A stretch of DNA of 64,000 nucleotides. Source: Thelephora terrestris (Eukaryota > Basidiomycota > Agaricomycetes > Thelephorales > Thelephoraceae). Positions 53,541-64,000 of the stretch are shown in pieces. The translations under genes and the position numbers were made by a program. Positions within the stretch are counted from its first letter, which is position 1; every line of letters starts with the position of its first letter. Under the pieces are notes generated by a model. That model searched no databases, was not told the DNA's origin, and saw nothing but the letters and a program-made list of their open reading frames with translations. The DNA lies in the NCBI GenBank assembly GCA_015956445.1, contig WIUZ02000006.1, positions 248,001 through 312,000 of the forward strand, written 5' to 3'.

Positions 53541-56500
53541 ATGTCAACCGAGTCTCCGAGCATGTTCTATTGGGTTCGTCAACCCACTCGGCGTTCTGAA
53601 GGCAGCGGCTCTTGCTAACTCCACCCCTCACCGCAAACCCAAAAGTCACAGAGAGAGTGGATATCAACGTCAACTGTGGTATGGTGGCTGGGCACCATAA
53701 CACCGTGCGTGATCATTGCATATCTGGTCTTGCTCGACCTGGCATGCCGCCTTAAACCTCTGCGACGACTCTTCCAATGGATCGCCGTCCCTTTCACCAA
53801 TTTTCTCGCACTAGAAGACCTCCTTGACCCCATCGGAAAAATCATCCAACCCCCGGCCTGGAAGCGACACACCTTTGTTACCTTGCCTGCTCTGGAAGCG
53901 CTGTCATGGGTTGCCGTGTTTTTCTACACGCTCTTAGTGTCCGATCCCTCGTGGCTTGTGCGTTCTGGGGTATCTGCCATTCTTTGGGTGCGCATACAAC
54001 GCATAGTCAACGCGCATCGCTTCCTGATTTTAATTGCCAATTCCAGAGCGGTATTGCGATCGGACTTACGGCGCGCTCCCCCTCCTCCCCCCCATATCTC
54101 CTACTTCTTTTCTTCCTTGAGGCTTTCATCACGGCAATCGGCGACCTGTACCTTGCGGTCTCTGAACTCCCGGACCGGATCGGGTACACGCTATTGAGTG
54201 TATTCTGGGTAATCATTCCATTCCTCCTGGTATATCTCCTAGGAACTTTACCGCTACAACCGGCCCTCCCTGCCGTAAATGTTGCACGAGTCGGCGAGGT
54301 GAAGAACCCCGTTTAATGCGCATGTACCATGCTAATTTTGGTATATACGCGTAGCCGTCTTCGAACGAGGAAACCAATCCTGAAGACGCGGCGAGCCTCT
54401 GGCAATGGATAAGTTTCTCGTATATCGAACCCATCTTTCAGTCAGCTGGAGACCACACGTTAAACGAAGAGGATGTTTGGACACTGTCGCCGTTCTTCAC
54501 GCACAAGAACATCTTTCACAAGTATTTGGAGTATTTTCAGCTGTACGCTCAAACGTTGCGAAGTATTCCACCGAACTCACACCATCCAGGCATCCAACGC
54601 ATTCGCTACTATGCTTCCTCATAGTATCCAACTCTTTGGATTTAATGTACTACACCTTATCACAGGTTCCCCTCTGATTCGCTGACCATAACATCTTTGT
54701 AGATTGGACCTTACACTGGAACTATGGAGCGCAATCATAGGTATGTGGCTCACCGGATCCAATCCGATAACTTCTTGATTCCTGCCAGGTTTCGTACCTC
54801 CGTTCGCTCTCCAACAGATTCTCGCCGCGATCGAAGATCCTTCCCCAAGTACAAAGCGAATCGCGTACTTTTATGCCCTCATCACCTTTGTAGCCAACCT
54901 ATCCTTTGCACAAAAGGACATGTTTCAGACATGGCATACTCGGAGGTGTTACGAACGCACCCGTGGTCAACTATTCTGCGCGCTGCACTACAAGGCGCTG
55001 AAGCGACGCGATATTTCTGGACAGCATAGCACTTCCTCAAACCACGACGGGGCAGAGGAGGCGAGCGCTGACTTGGGAAAGGTTGTTAATCTTATGCAGT
55101 ACGTCACGCCGAGTTTCCACCTCTCATTCGAGTTCTAAAAATTTCCAGGGGTGACGCATACGCTGTTGCTCAGCGGTTTTGGGAGTTCTCTGGAATATTC
55201 GCTGCTCCAGTAAGGCTGGCGATTGCTGTTGTGTTTCTTTATAGGTCAGTTTTCGCGCGTGGTTAATCCACCTTCTTTTCTTTGACACCAGCCCTCGATA
55301 GAATCTTGGGCTGGAGCTCCCTGGCCGCTGTTGCAGTTGTAGTCGTCGTCTGGATCTTGAACTGGCCGTTGGCGACGTACAATATTTCTGTGAGTGGGGA
55401 TTTTGCCTTCATCACATTCTCCATTCTGAACCCGCAGCTCCTTTGTGTATAGATAACCCGTGCCTCTTGGCAAGCAAAAGACAACAGGATGAGCATTGTA
55501 AATGAGCTATTCCAAAACCTCCGGCTGCTGAAGTGCTACGGATGGGGTAGGTTCTACCTGCCGTGCTACTTCCTTCGCTGAGTATCTTGCCGGGGGTCAT
55601 AGAAAGCTTCTGGGAGTCGAAAGTCGCGGGCGCACGAGAAGAGGAGCTCAAGTGGAGAGTGCGGGAAAATGTCGTCGCAACTCTCACAGGTTTTATCTGG
55701 TTTGCATTTTCCCGTCAACATTACTTACAGCAAAACTGACGAATATCAGGACTTGGATCCCTTCTGCTACGGCGCTGTCGACCTTCCTTTGCTACACTCT
55801 GCTGGCAGGGGAGAAGTTATCCGTCTCTAAGGCTTTTACTGCAATAGCACTCTTTTCTTATTTACAGGAACCAATGACTGCACTCCCAGGTCAAGTGTTC
55901 GCTCTTTTGCACGGTATGGACTCCTTCATAGGGGCTTCTATGATGTCTCTGTGGGACTGATCAGAAATCCAACCTAGCCTACGTTTCAATGCAAAGGATC
56001 GAGGCTTTCCTCAAGGAAGACGAGGTTCCCGAATGGGCTACGTCATTGAAGAGGAAATCCACTGAGGGAAAGCCCCTCCCGGCCCTGCCCTCGATGTCAT
56101 CACAGTCTCCTCAACCTAGTCGTGGGAAAGGGAAAGACGTGGGCATCGGGTTCGAAAACGGAATCTTCACTTGGAGCACTTTCCCAAGAGGACACCAGCA
56201 TATACCGTTCAAACTTGGTCCGCTGAACCTCGACTTTCCCACTGGAGAGCTGAGCCTTATCAGCGGTGCCACTGGCTCCGGAAAGACTGCGGTGTTGCTT
56301 TCGCTCCTTGGAGGTAAGCCATCTGCTTTTTTTCTCGTGGTAGTCTCCTGAAACCTTTTCCCTCCCAGAGATGGCATGCTTGGATGGCAAAGTGTCTATG
56401 GACAAGAGCGGCGGAAAAGTAGCGTACTGCGCCCAAACACCATGTGCGTTGGACTGGATGCGCAAACATTGAAGGCTGACTGGACCTTAGGGCTTGAACA

Positions 56501-59500
56501 TGCCACGATCCGAGATAATATCATCTTCGGCTCCCACTTTGGCCCTTCTGGTGATGGATTTGATGAAGCGCGGTACGATGCTGTCCTAGAAGCATGCACT
56601 TTGGAGAGGGACCTTGCAATATTCGAAGCCGGAGACCTCACAGGTAAGCGTCGGAACGTGGGAGCGTGGATTCGATCATAATCAAGTTATCGCAATCAGA
56701 GATCGGGGAAAAGGGTATCACACTTTCCGGCGGGCAAAGGGCGAGGATTGCACTGGCAAGGGCACTATATTCGCATGCATCGGTAAACCAAATTTCAGTC
56801 TGCTTAGCTAGCGTGCAGCTAAGAATATCCAGTGTATCCTGCTGGATGATCCGCTCGCAGCTGTCGACATGCACACAGCCCAGCACCTTGTTTCTGCGCT
56901 CTCTGGTCCACTCTGTAAAGGCCGCACCATCATCTTGGTCACCCACCATATCAGCTTGTGCCTTCCCATCTCGTCCTTCCTCGTTGAACTGTTTCAAGGT
57001 AGCGTGAGAAGGTCCGGATCGATAGAGGAACTGCGGAAGAGTGGGTACTTGAAAGAGGTCATCGAAAGGGAAGACTTGATGCCCGATGCCTACAAACCCG
57101 CGCATGAATTCCCTTCGGCTTCATCGACCGCGGCACTCACCCCGGATGGCGACCCAAACCCACTTTCAGGAACCCCTCCCGAGCACGAGGTCGCCTCTCC
57201 TGTCCTTGATCAAGGACAGAGCAAGAAGAGAGGTAGCTTGATCGAGGCTGAGAAGAGAGCCGAAGGGAGGGTTTCGTATAGGACGTACTGGACATATATC
57301 CGCGCGGCAGGGATATGGACGTGGATGGTTACGGTTTTCTTGATGATATTCATACGCCTCGTTACTGTCGTCAATCAGGTTCGTGGTACCACTTTCCACT
57401 GCGTCGGTTGCTCAGCTGTATACCCAGGTGTTCATCGCCGCGTGGAGCGGGGCATATGGTCCCGATGAAGACCAGCTGTGGCCTGGATTAGCAACTATCC
57501 AGGAGGCTGCAATAGGAGTGTACGCTTCTGCTACCGTACCTGTCGCTTTTCCGAAGTTCGAAGTACCTTGGAAGAAGTTCCCCCCGCCCGAAGTCAGTGT
57601 TCGCCCTTGGGTCATCACATTCTCGATCATCTGCACCATCGGTGCAGTCCTATTGCTTGTGTACACTGCTCTTGGCTACTACGCTAGTTTGCAAGCTTCA
57701 AGGTCGTTGTTCCTGAAGATGCTCAAGCGGCTCGTGAGAGCTCCGTCGAGGTTTTTGGACGTTACTCCGATCGGAAGGATTCTCAACCGGTTCACAACAG
57801 GTCTGAGTCTCACGCCTTTTTGTTCGTCAGCTGACAAGGAAGCCCTAGACATCAACACTGTGGATGGAGCACTCCAGAGCTCTGCGCGGGGTGCGATAGG
57901 TGGAATGTTAAACTTCTTGATCTCCTCGATCGTCATTATCTGGGTTGTGCCGACATTCGCACCAGTGGCGGTGGTCCTTGCTTGGTTCTATGTCAGGATT
58001 GCACTACCCTACATCCGAGCTTCGAGAGATCTCAGGCGGTTAGAATCAATATCCTTGTCTCCAGCCTTCGCAGGGTTCGACGAATTGCTGAACGGCTTGC
58101 CGCACATTCGGGCATTCGCGATGGAAGAAAGATACCAAGAATCGTTCTACAAGAAGGTCGACAAGTTCCAAGGCTTTGATCATGTCTATGTATGTCTTGA
58201 GAAGTTCGACGTTTTGTGCGAAGCTTACAATGACTGACAGTGGCTTTGCTCGGGGTGGTTGAGGTGGAGATATGATTGTAAGATTCCTTATCATCATACT
58301 CTACATACATCGCTTAACTTGCCGTTCCAAAGGTCTGGGATCTATCGTGGTATTATTCGCTACAACCTTTGCTCTATTAGCAAACGTTTCGAACGGCCTC
58401 GCTGCCATCGTGATCGTCCAGTCCGCAGTCTTCGCCGAGGCCTCGCGTCAACTAGTCCGCGTACTTGCGCAGGTTGAGCTAGACTTTAACTCTGTCGAAC
58501 GTATTGTCGAATACCTCGAGGTCCCACAAGAAGGACCTCTTATTATTAACGACCGAAGACCTCCCGCGTATTGGCCTTCGACTGAAGGACAGGTTCATGT
58601 TGAAAACCTCCTTGTGAAGTATTCGGAGAATCTGCCACCCGCACTGGATCACGTCAGTTTCACCGTCCGGTCGAGAGAGAAAGTTGGGGTGGTAAGTATC
58701 CACTACTACAATTTTTTCCGCTGTTTCTGATGCAGGACTACAGGTGGGACGCACAGGATCAGGTTCGCTACCCTCGCCACGTTAACAGCCAGTTATTTGA
58801 ACTCTATTCCTTTCTCAGGGAAATCGACGCTTGCCTTGTCGCTCCTACGAATGGTAGAAGCAACCGAAGGACGGATAATGTATGCACCCGTATCCAAGGT
58901 ATTGGTTCCGAACTGACCTACGTGCGTTCAGCATCGACGGAATTGACATCTCGACCATTGGATTGGAGGATCTGCGGAGCAGGATTGTGAGCCACAACGC
59001 CGATCTGCTGGCACCTCTGCTGCTAACGTTCGTTCGATAGACCATGATCAGTCAGGACGTAGCTCTTTTCTCTGGAACCATCCGGAGTAACCTGGATCCC
59101 TTCGAACAATACTCCAACGTCGAGTGCATGGATGTCTTACGGAGGTGTCATCTCACTGCCCTATTGGAGAGAAGGCACAGGACCACTTCCAACATCTTGG
59201 ATATGCCTATCGACAGAGGGGGATCGTTAAGTGCCGGGGAAAGGCAATTGATGGCATTGGCTAGGGCTATCCTCCGGCGCACTAGCGTCATCATCATGGA
59301 CGAAGCGACCTCGCAGATCGATGTCGAGCTGGATGAAGAGGTGCGTGGGTCCCGGGTGCAATCGATCGACACGCGAGGCTAATTGCTTGCTCCTTAAGAT
59401 CCAACGTACGATCCGTGAGGAACTCCAGGGAACGATCGTGCTCACTATCGCACATCGCCTCAATACAGTGCTCGACTATGATCGGGTATTGGTCTTGGGA

Positions 59501-59629
59501 GATGGGAAGGTTATAGAGTTCGATGCCCCTGGCGCCTTGTTAAAGAATCAGGGTGGAGTGTTCAGGACAATGTGCAGGGCTAGCTCCGATTGGCCGAAGA
59601 TGAAGGAGAGGGTGAGGGTAACGTTTTAG
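53541..59629 (+). CDS. ABC transporter, subfamily C (MRP-like)
   Basis: A full-length ABCC exporter in many exons (I traced about 20 introns, mostly 50-65 bp). The N-terminal TMD0 helices include LGTITPCVIIAYLVLLDLAC and LLLLFFLEAFITAIGDLYLA. The first core domain has SLWQWISFSYIEPIFQSA and NELFQNLRLLKCYGW. NBD1 has Walker A GATGSGKTAV, signature ITLSGGQRARIALARAL and CILLDDPLAAVD. A charged linker follows. TMD2 has LFLKMLKRLVRAPSRFLDVT. NBD2 has Walker A GRTGSGKSTL (on a 19-nt exon), signature SLSAGERQLMALARAI, Walker B VIIMDEATSQID and switch His in LTIAHRLNTV. ABCC pumps export glutathione conjugates or organic anions at vacuole or plasma membrane, and the substrate here is unknown. The first exon (MSTESPSMFYW) is inferred with low certainty. 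Confidence 0.88.
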
Positions 59630-60131
59630 AGTGCACAATCTATCTCGAGGCGTGAGGCCGACCAGCGGCGAAGCCTGGGGAGTATGCGGGTCCGCTCGAC
59701 AGCACCGCTAGGCAGTATTTAAACGGGAGATCCAACGTGTTGCTCACTTCGGTTGGGTCGTGTTGGGTGTGCTTGGATTGTTTGGCTCATATCTATTCAA
59801 AACCTCTTTGAATATACGTTGGAGACTAGGAAGGTCGTCGTAGTGCATGTGCCTGGAACCAACACCCACGGGCCAGTTGTCTATGAGTGCTGGTCCTCCC
59901 ACTTTTCATCACAATGTTATCGCATTGACGGGGGAATGGCGTATGTTGGAACTGGTCAACGTTGAATCCCAAATCCAGAACTCTGATCTTATGTACACCA
60001 TTGCCCCCCGCTCTGCATCGGAGGGCGGAGTATAAGCTAGGAAACGGTCCGGAGATGGCGACCTAAACCACGGCTTCGGGATAAAGGTGGCTACATCTGG
60101 ACGCCCGCAAACCAGGGAGACATGACAATGC
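59630..60131. other. Convergent intergenic region, no gene seen
   Basis: 3' ends of the ABCC gene and cullin-4 face each other. Short ORFs only. Confidence 0.5.
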
Positions 60132-63100
60132 CTAAGCCAAATACACAAACAAATCCTTGACGTCCTCATCTCTCCTCAAATACTCACTCTCCACCAAACA
60201 ATCTACACGTTGTTTGATATGCTTAATTTCCGGTACGAACCGTTTCTTTACGGCGACGATAACCTCCGACTTGATTTGTTCGAAGGCCAGCTTCTTCTTC
60301 GCCTTCATTATTCGAACGATGGCGGCATCTAGTTCCTGTTTCCGGTCGGCCTCGATATAAGCTTCTGTACGTTTGTTTTCCTCCGGCTGATGGCCCCCAC
60401 GTCAGTTCACCAGTTGGTTCAGACGGATTTTGAGGTCGAAAGTTTCCACGCACCGTTTCTTTCACCTGGATAGAATCAATCCTCACTTGATATCTTGGAT
60501 TCGTGTAATCTTCATTGAAATAGAAGATGTCCGATTCGTTGATGTCGGGTCCCGTAGGCTTCTTCTTCAGCACCTTCTGCTTGCCGCACGCAAGGCTTTG
60601 GAGGGTTCTCCTCAAATCCATATCGGCTGGGGGTTGATCATAGCACATCGTAAGTCAACAATGACCGTCGAGTTACCAAACAACAAAAATAAAACTCACG
60701 CATCCGGGTCGCCGTTTTTATCTCGTTGTACCCCATGGTTCCGAAGTTCTCATTGAATTGTAGAAGGATAATCGCCTGGTAAAGGCTGACAAGCAGCTCC
60801 TTTTTACCCCCTTTAAAATTACCGATCACAGAAGCGTTGCCGAGAGAGTGATCCCAGCTCAACACCCTGTTCGCGTGCTTCTTCTTGTAAAACTCAGTAA
60901 AACTGCTGAGCTGTTCCAACATCTGAGACAGCACGATTAGCCTCGTGGGACTACGATAGGGGGTGGATATGATTGCTTACATATGGCGGCAGATCTGCAT
61001 CTTCGCCCTTTGGAGCAAATGGCCACGATGAAGCTTGAAGTACCATGAATGTGGCTTTGGGGCCATCGTCGCTCCTTGCCTTTTGCTTGCCCTTATCACG
61101 AGGGGCGAGGGAGCGTTTCTCCATACTCTCCCTGTAAGCGGTCACTAAGTCACGGGAAAGTGCCATATCCTTGAACATAGCCTCTCCCTTTGCGAAATCT
61201 GGATCGTATTCTACAATTGACAAATTCAGTAGTCCGACCGACAAAAATATTCAGGTCCATACCATCAGTCAACTTCTTCAAAATCGCGATCTCGAACGCA
61301 TCGTTTGCGCTACGGGACAACAGCAACCTCTTGGCCAGAGCACGCATGAAGTAGGTCCTGAAGACGTCCTTGTCGTCCGTGAACCTATACAACTGCAAGA
61401 CCCTCTCAAGGAGGCTCATGAACTCCGTGTCGGTGGCATTTTGTTGTCCTTTTCTCATCGCCCTATCGAGATACTTTGCGATGACCTCTGCTGGTTTGTT
61501 CCTGCGTTTAGAAAAGCCAGATTGGAACGCATCGCGTATGGCGTGGTTGTACTGCACATTCGGAGTGCCCTTGTATTGCTGAATGGCATTGTTTGAGGTG
61601 GAAGCACCGGTAGTAGACAGCGGGATATAGTCCACGAAAGCTGTGGTCGCAGCTTTCTCTGCAAATGCTTTGAATTTGAGGAGCCGCTCTACCATTTCCC
61701 CGTCCCGCGGCAGATCGGTGACAATGAGAACCACCGTGCTCTAGGATTTGCGTTCAATGCCTGATAATCAAACGGCTTACAACTTCGTGGCTCACGTGAA
61801 CATAATGCTTGAACGAGCGGAGAATCTCGTCCGCACATTTGACTCGGGTGAACGCAGTGTATATCTCACCCAGTTTTTCCAGGTCTTCATCATCCATGAG
61901 CTTAGGCAGGGCTAGAGGAAGCGGTATTAGGCAAACGGATGCGGATGCTCTGACAAAATCACCATCTATGGCGACCCAAGAATGACTTGATTCGAATAAC
62001 GCGATCTCGCAAGCAGCCTTGACCTTTTCCCAGCTGTCTTCGACAAACATCACCTTTGCTCTGTCCACCTCTTGCTTCACCCTCTCTAGGCAAAGTTTCA
62101 TGAACCCCACAGGATCGGATTTCAACGCCTTCATGAGTCTTGCACTCTCGTCCGCATAATAGGACGCCGTCATCTTGAGGAACGGGCTTTCGAACGCGGG
62201 GAAATACATAGAATGAGTCCGAAGGTGGGCAATCAGTGACTTTATTTCTGGGCGAAGGTCGTGCGCCAACCCGCTGGCGTTAAACAAGATAATCAATTTT
62301 TGGTCTGCCAGAAAACAAGGGGGCTTTACCCATTTTCTCGCTCCCATTGAGACCATTCTTCAATGCCTGCACTGAGGCGGCTAAACATTCTGGGCGTGCG
62401 GAAGATCCGGTCCGCAAATAACTCGTACGCGAGAGCCCTGGGTGCGCCATAAGTAGTCTAGCTTGGGAAAGAGAGCGCGTGAAGCAGCTGACTTGAGATC
62501 CTTCTGGTCTTTCCCCCGGCTTGTGTGATCTAGGTAAGCAAACAGCTTCTGGACCATTTCCTACGTGAAAATGCACTCGAGCCTGGAATCAAGGTATCAT
62601 CCAGTTCGCACTCACGACTCGTCCCTCGAACCAATCACAGGTCTCGTTGAACGGCCTGATCCACTGCACGCCTTTCTCCTTTCTATCATCCAAGTCCTGA
62701 GCCAACTCTCCGATACATCTCTCGAACTGCATCCTCACTTGATCGTACAAGTCTATCGGGTCCTTCATAGTAGACACAATCGTACGGCAAGCCGTAAATA
62801 TGTTTTCGAACGATAAATTTGGAGGTGGGGGAAGTGCAGCTGCGGCCGACCGCGGTTTTGTGAGATAGTACCGGAGGAACCTGGTGACGAGGCTAATACA
62901 TTCTGAGGAGTACTTGCCAAGGAGAGGCAGAGGCTTATCTAGAGTGGCGTCAACCTCGGGATGGGCTGGGAGATAATGGGTTCGCGGAAACGCACACGGA
63001 GCCCCTTCGACTTTCAACACAACGGAGACGATAGCATCTTCATCTGTAGCCTCCGCCATAATCACGTCGTCACCTTCCCTGATGTCATCATCTACGTTCC

Positions 63101-63308
63101 TGCCCGCAGATGATGCAGCAACCCGGGATCTCGATGCACTTGCTGAATCTGCATCTCGCGTCAGCCTTGGGGCCTTGCGCGGGTGAGTCTGCGGCGAGAA
63201 CTTCTCAACCCCTTTGTTCTTGAAAGCGGTCAGGATCTTCGGATGAGTCGAAAACGCATCTGACGTTTCCGGCAAGCCGAGGAGACAGTCGTAGTAGAGA
63301 GCGGACAT
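60132..63308 (-). CDS. CUL4: Cullin-4 (CRL4 ubiquitin ligase scaffold)
   Basis: Scaffold that links the DDB1 adaptor to the RBX1 RING protein. Multi-exon (about eight introns). The first exon (62589-63308 region) has a long disordered N-extension (SASASRSRVAASS), followed by the first cullin repeats (DLYDQVRMQFERCIGELAQD, NETCDWFEGR). Middle exons hold FESPFLKMTASYYADES, KVMFVEDSWEKVKAACEIAL and KCADEILRSFKHYVHVSHEV. The cullin homology region has YFMRALAKRLLLSRSANDAF. The C-terminal winged helix carries the expected NEDD8 acceptor lysine in IVRIMKAKKKLAFEQ, then SEYLRRDEDVKDLFVYLA and stop. CUL4 rather than CUL3 is inferred from the spacing and the C-terminal sequence. Not every intron boundary was resolved. 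Confidence 0.88.
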
Positions 63309-63546
63309 CTTTCAGGCAGGTTGGTTGATCGCCGATCATCGAACTGGTTCGCGACTGTCGCGGCCCAGGCGCACATGGGCCATTCCGTGGCCCCAGTGGG
63401 TCAATGTCACCAAAAAAAAATGGAGCCAGAAGAGATAAAAATCCTGTAAGCTATACACTATAGAGCGCGGATTTTCATCTGAAATAAAGATAAATCGCAT
63501 CAAACCCCTACAAGTCCTTACAAAATAAATAAGCAAATAAACAAAC

Positions 63547-64000
63547 TCAGTTACAAAAGTTGGTCCCGATCCACTCGCCTTGGTACGGGCCTAAGTGGTC
63601 GGTTATGTCGCTGGCGAAGACATTAGGGACTTCGCTGATGGTACAGCCAGGCTCTGTATCGTCGTCTCCGCTGCATGAGTTCCATTGGTCCGGCCCGATG
63701 ATGTGAATTTCACCGGCGACGTGGCTGAAGCCCAATTCTCGGCCAGGAACGATGGGGATGGGGTCCAAGGCGTGGTTAATGCGCCTGAAGTTATCCACCT
63801 GTAGCCTGAGATGAGAAAGGTGCCCAACGAATGAATTAATATCTGAGAGTGGTATACCTTTGAATCAAAGTAGTCAGCGAAAGCAGGTACACCAACCCTC
63901 GGAGTTCCGTAGGTAACACCTCTCACAGAGATGCTGGATGGAAGATTCAACCGAAGGAAGAGGGTGTCAAGTTCGGCAATAGCTCCCCCAAGTGAGTGGC
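63547..64000 (-). CDS. Class 3 lipase, C-terminal part, cut by window edge
   Basis: A secreted fungal triglyceride lipase or feruloyl-esterase-like alpha/beta hydrolase. Exons 63858-64000 (continuing past the window) and 63547-63798 are joined over a 59-bp intron (FDSK|VDNF). The nucleophile elbow HSLGGAIAELDTLF is at the very edge. It is followed by RGVTYGTPRVG with the catalytic Asp expected in NHALDPIPIVPG, FSHVAGEIHI, a CSGDDDTEPGC loop likely disulphide-bonded, and a C-terminal DHLGPYQGEWIGTNFCN with the catalytic His. The signal peptide and first half are outside the window. Confidence 0.92.

Noticed and set aside
1-64000. CRISPR arrays, operons, bacterial-type promoters or ribosome-binding sites
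   Set aside because: None were seen, and the intron-rich genes show this is eukaryotic nuclear DNA.

Overview
This window looks like nuclear DNA of a filamentous basidiomycete, most likely an agaricomycete. Nearly every host gene is cut by introns of about 48-75 bp with GT...AG ends and CTRAY-like branch sites. The gene set is fungal: riboflavin synthase, UDP-GlcNAc pyrophosphorylase, a Brh2/BRCA2 homologue, an alkaline ceramidase and a class 3 lipase. Genes are dense and sit on both strands. Most exon maps given here were worked out by eye from splice sites, frame continuity and family motifs, and in most cases the summed exon lengths are multiples of three.

Layout, left block (1-11.2 kb): a partial Ser/Pro-rich gene, riboflavin synthase, a 75-residue membrane microprotein, a conserved fungal protein, a YciI-like protein, a single-pass glycoprotein, mitochondrial EF-Ts, an alkaline ceramidase with an apparent 4-nt exon, and a Ser/Thr kinase.

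Middle block (11.2-32.1 kb): one NmrA-like oxidoreductase gene is split by nested mobile elements. A LINE of about 9.55 kb (15-bp target duplication, 20-nt poly(A)) sits in its third exon. The LINE has itself received a 9.26-kb Ty3/gypsy LTR element with LTRs that look identical, and a 1.05-kb solo LTR of a related subfamily. Both LTR insertions are flanked by CCGG. The LINE carries ORF1, ORF2 (endonuclease, RT, RNase H) and a possible third ORF ending in a hydrophobic tail.

Right block (32.4-64 kb): tRNA-Cys, mitochondrial processing peptidase alpha, a BRCA2/Brh2 homologue, a taxilin with a SUMO-like domain built into its coiled coil, UDP-GlcNAc pyrophosphorylase, an uncharacterised protein, a lone 5S rRNA gene, ribosomal protein S3, complex I NDUFA5 head to head with mitochondrial bL32, a peroxisomal-type thiolase, an RNF126-like E3 ligase, an ABCC transporter, cullin-4 and the C-terminal part of a secreted lipase.

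The genes form no obvious cluster or pathway. Several serve mitochondria (EF-Ts, MPP-alpha, NDUFA5, bL32) or ubiquitin-like signalling (RNF126-like, CUL4, the taxilin SUMO-like domain). The points most worth a second look are the taxilin/SUMO-like architecture, the 4-nt exon, the CCGG preference of the LTR family, and the LINE's extra ORF.
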